DNA of 15,267 nucleotides from Prevotella sp. (GTDB taxonomy: Bacteria > Bacteroidota > Bacteroidia > Bacteroidales > Bacteroidaceae), in the NCBI GenBank assembly GCA_016291915.1, contig JAEEZP010000065.1:1-15267 (forward strand), written 5' to 3'. Made by a program: the position numbers and the translations under genes. Shown one piece after another: positions 13,460 through 15,267 of this stretch. The stretch's first letter is position 1, and each line of letters starts with the position of its first letter. The notes beneath the pieces were generated by a model. The model was not told where the DNA came from, searched no databases, and saw only the letters and a program-made list of their open reading frames with translations.

Positions 13460-13488
13460 TTGGGGTGGTTGTGAAAAAGAACATAACA

Positions 13489-14973
13489 TTAAAACTGTTT
13501 ATTCCTCAAGAACTGGATAGACTTCTCGATATACGGGTACATCAGTTCATCGTTGAGAATGAACGGTACCTGCTTACGGTACTCATCGTAGATCTCCAGC
13601 AGTTTGGGGGATGTCTTCAGCGGCAGACGGAAGTCGAGTGCCTGTGCGGCATTGAAGAGTTCTATGGCCAGCACACGCTCCGTATTCTGCACTACCTTAT
13701 ATAATTTAATGGCAGCGTTGGCACCCATACTGACATGATCCTCCTGATCCTGGCAAGAAGGAATGCTATCCACTGATGACGGCATGGCTAATGACTTATT
13801 CAGGCTCACCACAGAGGCTGCTGTATATTGCGTAATCATAAAACCGCTGTTTACACCAGGATTAGCTACCAGGAAACTGGGCAGTCCACGGGTACCCGAT
13901 ACCAGTCGGTAGATACGGCGCTCAGAGATATTAGCCAGTTCACTCATCGCGATAGCAAGGAAGTCCATCGGCAGTGCAATAGGTTCTCCATGGAAGTTAC
14001 CTGCAGAGATGATCAGGTCCTCATCAGGGCAAACGGTCGGATTGTCTGTAGCAGAGTTGATCTCCGTATCAATGACGGAGCGCACATAACGCAGCGTATC
14101 CTTCACCGTGCCATGCACCTGAGGAACACAACGGAAAGAGTATGGATCCTGCACGTGTGCCTTAGAGGTAGCAATTAACTGACTGCCCTCCAAGAGTTCA
14201 CGCATACGGGCTGCTGTCTCTAACTGTCCTTTGTGGGGACGTACCAGATGAACAGCTTCCGTGAACGGCTCTATCCTACCGTCATAAGCATCCAGCGAGA
14301 GAGCAGCAATATTATCAGCCCAACGGCTCAGTCGTTGTGCCTGCAGGATGCTCCATACCGCAAACGCACTCATATTCTGGGTGCCATTCAAGAGTGCCAA
14401 TCCCTCCTTGCTCGACAGTTCAATTGCCTTCCAACGTTTTCTACGGAGGATCTCCTCACCGCTGATCACCTTACCGAGATATTCCACCTCGCCCAATCCT
14501 ACCAATGGCAGACACATATGTGCCAGGGGAACCAAGTCACCGGAAGCACCGAGAGAGCCCTGCTTATAGACCACAGGATAGATCTCATTATTGAAGAAAG
14601 CCACCAGACGCTGTACGGTCTCTAACTTACAACCGGAATAGCCGTAGCTGAGTGACTGTATCTTCAGCAGCATCATAATCTTCACGATATCGTTAGGCAC
14701 ACGCTCACCTACGCCACAAGCATGACTCTTGATCAGATTGATCTGCAACTGTGCCAGATGGTCGTGGCCGATGGAGACATTGCACAAGGATCCAAAGCCT
14801 GTCGTTACGCCATAGATAGGCTCTCCGTTGCGGGCAATCTTCTTATCCAGATAACTTCTGCAGCGGCGGATACGCTGTTTGGCATCGTCGCTCAACTCCA
14901 GTTTATAACCTTTATATATTATCTCACCTATTTTCTCAATGGTCAGATGTTCGGCACTGATATAATGTATCAT
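13489..14973 (-). CDS. hutH: Histidine ammonia-lyase
   Basis: Removes ammonia from histidine to give trans-urocanate, the entry step of histidine use. The 494 residues match the family (about 500). The self-made MIO electrophile comes from A143-S144-G145 in G-S-L-G-A-S-G-D-L. Other active-site motifs are Y-G-V-T-T-G-F-G at 54-61 (catalytic tyrosine loop), N-G-T-Q at 197-200, Q-D-P-Y-S-F-R-C at 275-282, N-S-A-T-D-N-P at 306-312 and G-N-F-H-G at 325-329. All key residues are in place, so the protein should be active. The ATG comes 17 bases after the hutU stop, without a promoter between, so the two are cotranscribed. An intact A-S-G triad also occurs in tyrosine and phenylalanine ammonia-lyases, but the context with hutU and hutI decides for histidine. 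Confidence 0.97.
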   Translation of the reverse strand: MIHYISAEHLTIEKIGEIIYKGYKLELSDDAKQRIRRCRSYLDKKIARNGEPIYGVTTGFGSLCNVSIGHDHLAQLQINLIKSHACGVGERVPNDIVKIMMLLKIQSLSYGYSGCKLETVQRLVAFFNNEIYPVVYKQGSLGASGDLVPLAHMCLPLVGLGEVEYLGKVISGEEILRRKRWKAIELSSKEGLALLNGTQNMSAFAVWSILQAQRLSRWADNIAALSLDAYDGRIEPFTEAVHLVRPHKGQLETAARMRELLEGSQLIATSKAHVQDPYSFRCVPQVHGTVKDTLRYVRSVIDTEINSATDNPTVCPDEDLIISAGNFHGEPIALPMDFLAIAMSELANISERRIYRLVSGTRGLPSFLVANPGVNSGFMITQYTAASVVSLNKSLAMPSSVDSIPSCQDQEDHVSMGANAAIKLYKVVQNTERVLAIELFNAAQALDFRLPLKTSPKLLEIYDEYRKQVPFILNDELMYPYIEKSIQFLRNKQF

Positions 14974-14990
14974 CGTTGTTTGGGTTTTAA

Positions 14991-15267
14991 TTAGAAAATG
15001 TTGTTCAGAATCTCATCATCTACGAGGTTCGGCATCGTAACCTGCAGGTCGGGGGTACGGTCCATCTCCCGTTGGATGGCATGCATAGAACCCTCATTGC
15101 GGGCCCATGAGCGACGGGCGATACCGTTGTTCACATCCCAGAAGAGCATCTTACGGATGCGCTGTTCGGCTTCATCACTACCATCGATGACCATACCGAA
15201 ACCACCGTTGATCACTTCTCCCCAGCCTACACCACCACCGTTGTGGATACTTACCCATGTGGCTCCA
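14991..15267 (-). CDS. hutU: Urocanate hydratase, C-terminal part (runs off the window)
   Basis: The frame is open from TAA at 14991-14993 to the window edge, giving 91 complete C-terminal residues. They begin G-A-T-W-V-S-I-H-N-G-G-G-V-G-W-G-E and end D-D-E-I-L-N-N-I-F. The H-x-G-G-G-V-G segment is the conserved C-terminal glycine-rich region of urocanases, which bind NAD and hydrate urocanate to imidazolonepropionate. The N-G-G-G-V-G-W-G form with a following V-I-N-G-G-F-G-M differs from the H-H-G-G-G-V-G of Pseudomonas and Bacillus HutU and fits a longer Bacteroidetes-type enzyme. A GTG at 15215 is internal, not a start. Upstream neighbour of hutH in the same operon. Confidence 0.93.
   Translation of the reverse strand, partial: GATWVSIHNGGGVGWGEVINGGFGMVIDGSDEAEQRIRKMLFWDVNNGIARRSWARNEGSMHAIQREMDRTPDLQVTMPNLVDDEILNNIF

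Larger units (their letters stand above)
13076..13488. other. Non-coding, repeat-rich island between hutH and hutI
   Basis: 413 bases without a credible gene. It holds two modules: one with a perfect hairpin at 13105-13132 and a trailing CTCGC-rich stretch to about 13300, and one with several stacked hairpins at 13310-13459. Frames of up to about 160 codons cross it but consist of low-complexity, arginine- and glycine-rich translations of the repeats and lack any known domain. Base composition changes sharply from AT-rich at both edges to GC-rich in the middle. Confidence 0.8.

Noticed and set aside
12983..13474. 163-codon plus-strand frame through the hutI-hutH gap
   Set aside because: It starts within hutI antisense and then translates the repeats into R-, P- and G-rich low-complexity sequence. 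It has no domain, and its content follows the hairpins.

Overview
The window is ordinary-looking chromosomal DNA of a member of Bacteroidales, most likely Prevotellaceae. This rests on protein content (Bacteroidetes-type ECF sigma factor with a partner protein, GH127 glycosidase with a secretion signal, Bacteroidetes-type urocanate hydratase), on Bacteroidetes-type promoters (-7 box TAnnTTTG, one with a well-spaced -33 TTTG), on the lack of strong Shine-Dalgarno sequences, and on hairpin-rich repeats of a kind I recall from Prevotella/Bacteroides intergenic regions. No tRNA, rRNA, transposase, phage gene or CRISPR array is visible.

Layout. Bases 1-2860 (+) hold the 3' end of a probable shikimate kinase, then biosynthetic arginine decarboxylase (speA) and N-acetylglutamate kinase (argB) three bases apart. 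A probable promoter then drives an ECF sigma factor and an overlapping one-pass membrane protein, its likely anti-sigma-like partner (2927-3914), ending at a terminator hairpin (4021-4054). From 8988 down to 4056 (-) runs a tightly packed four-gene unit: PMCA-type calcium P-type ATPase, HAD phosphatase, RibF, and CPBP-family membrane protease. Three junctions are two overlaps and a 12-base gap, behind a promoter that matches the Bacteroidetes consensus with N20 spacing. A divergent 314-base intergenic region separates this from a secreted GH127 beta-L-arabinofuranosidase (9303-11735, +).

The right end (-) is a histidine-utilisation cluster: hutU (3' end only), hutH, then hutI. HutH makes urocanate, HutU makes imidazolonepropionate, HutI makes N-formimino-glutamate. 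The later formimino-transfer genes are not in this window. Between hutH and hutI lies a 413-base non-coding island with two different hairpin-rich repeat modules; this is the least explained DNA here.

Main results. (1) The repeat island inside the hut unit. (2) Three start sites moved downstream because promoters lie over or downstream of the longest-ORF starts (sigma factor, Ca-ATPase, GH127). (3) A HAD phosphatase placed directly before ribF, which suggests but does not prove a flavin role. (4) A perfect 7-1-7 palindrome upstream of the GH127 gene. I found no convincing new defence or mobile system.
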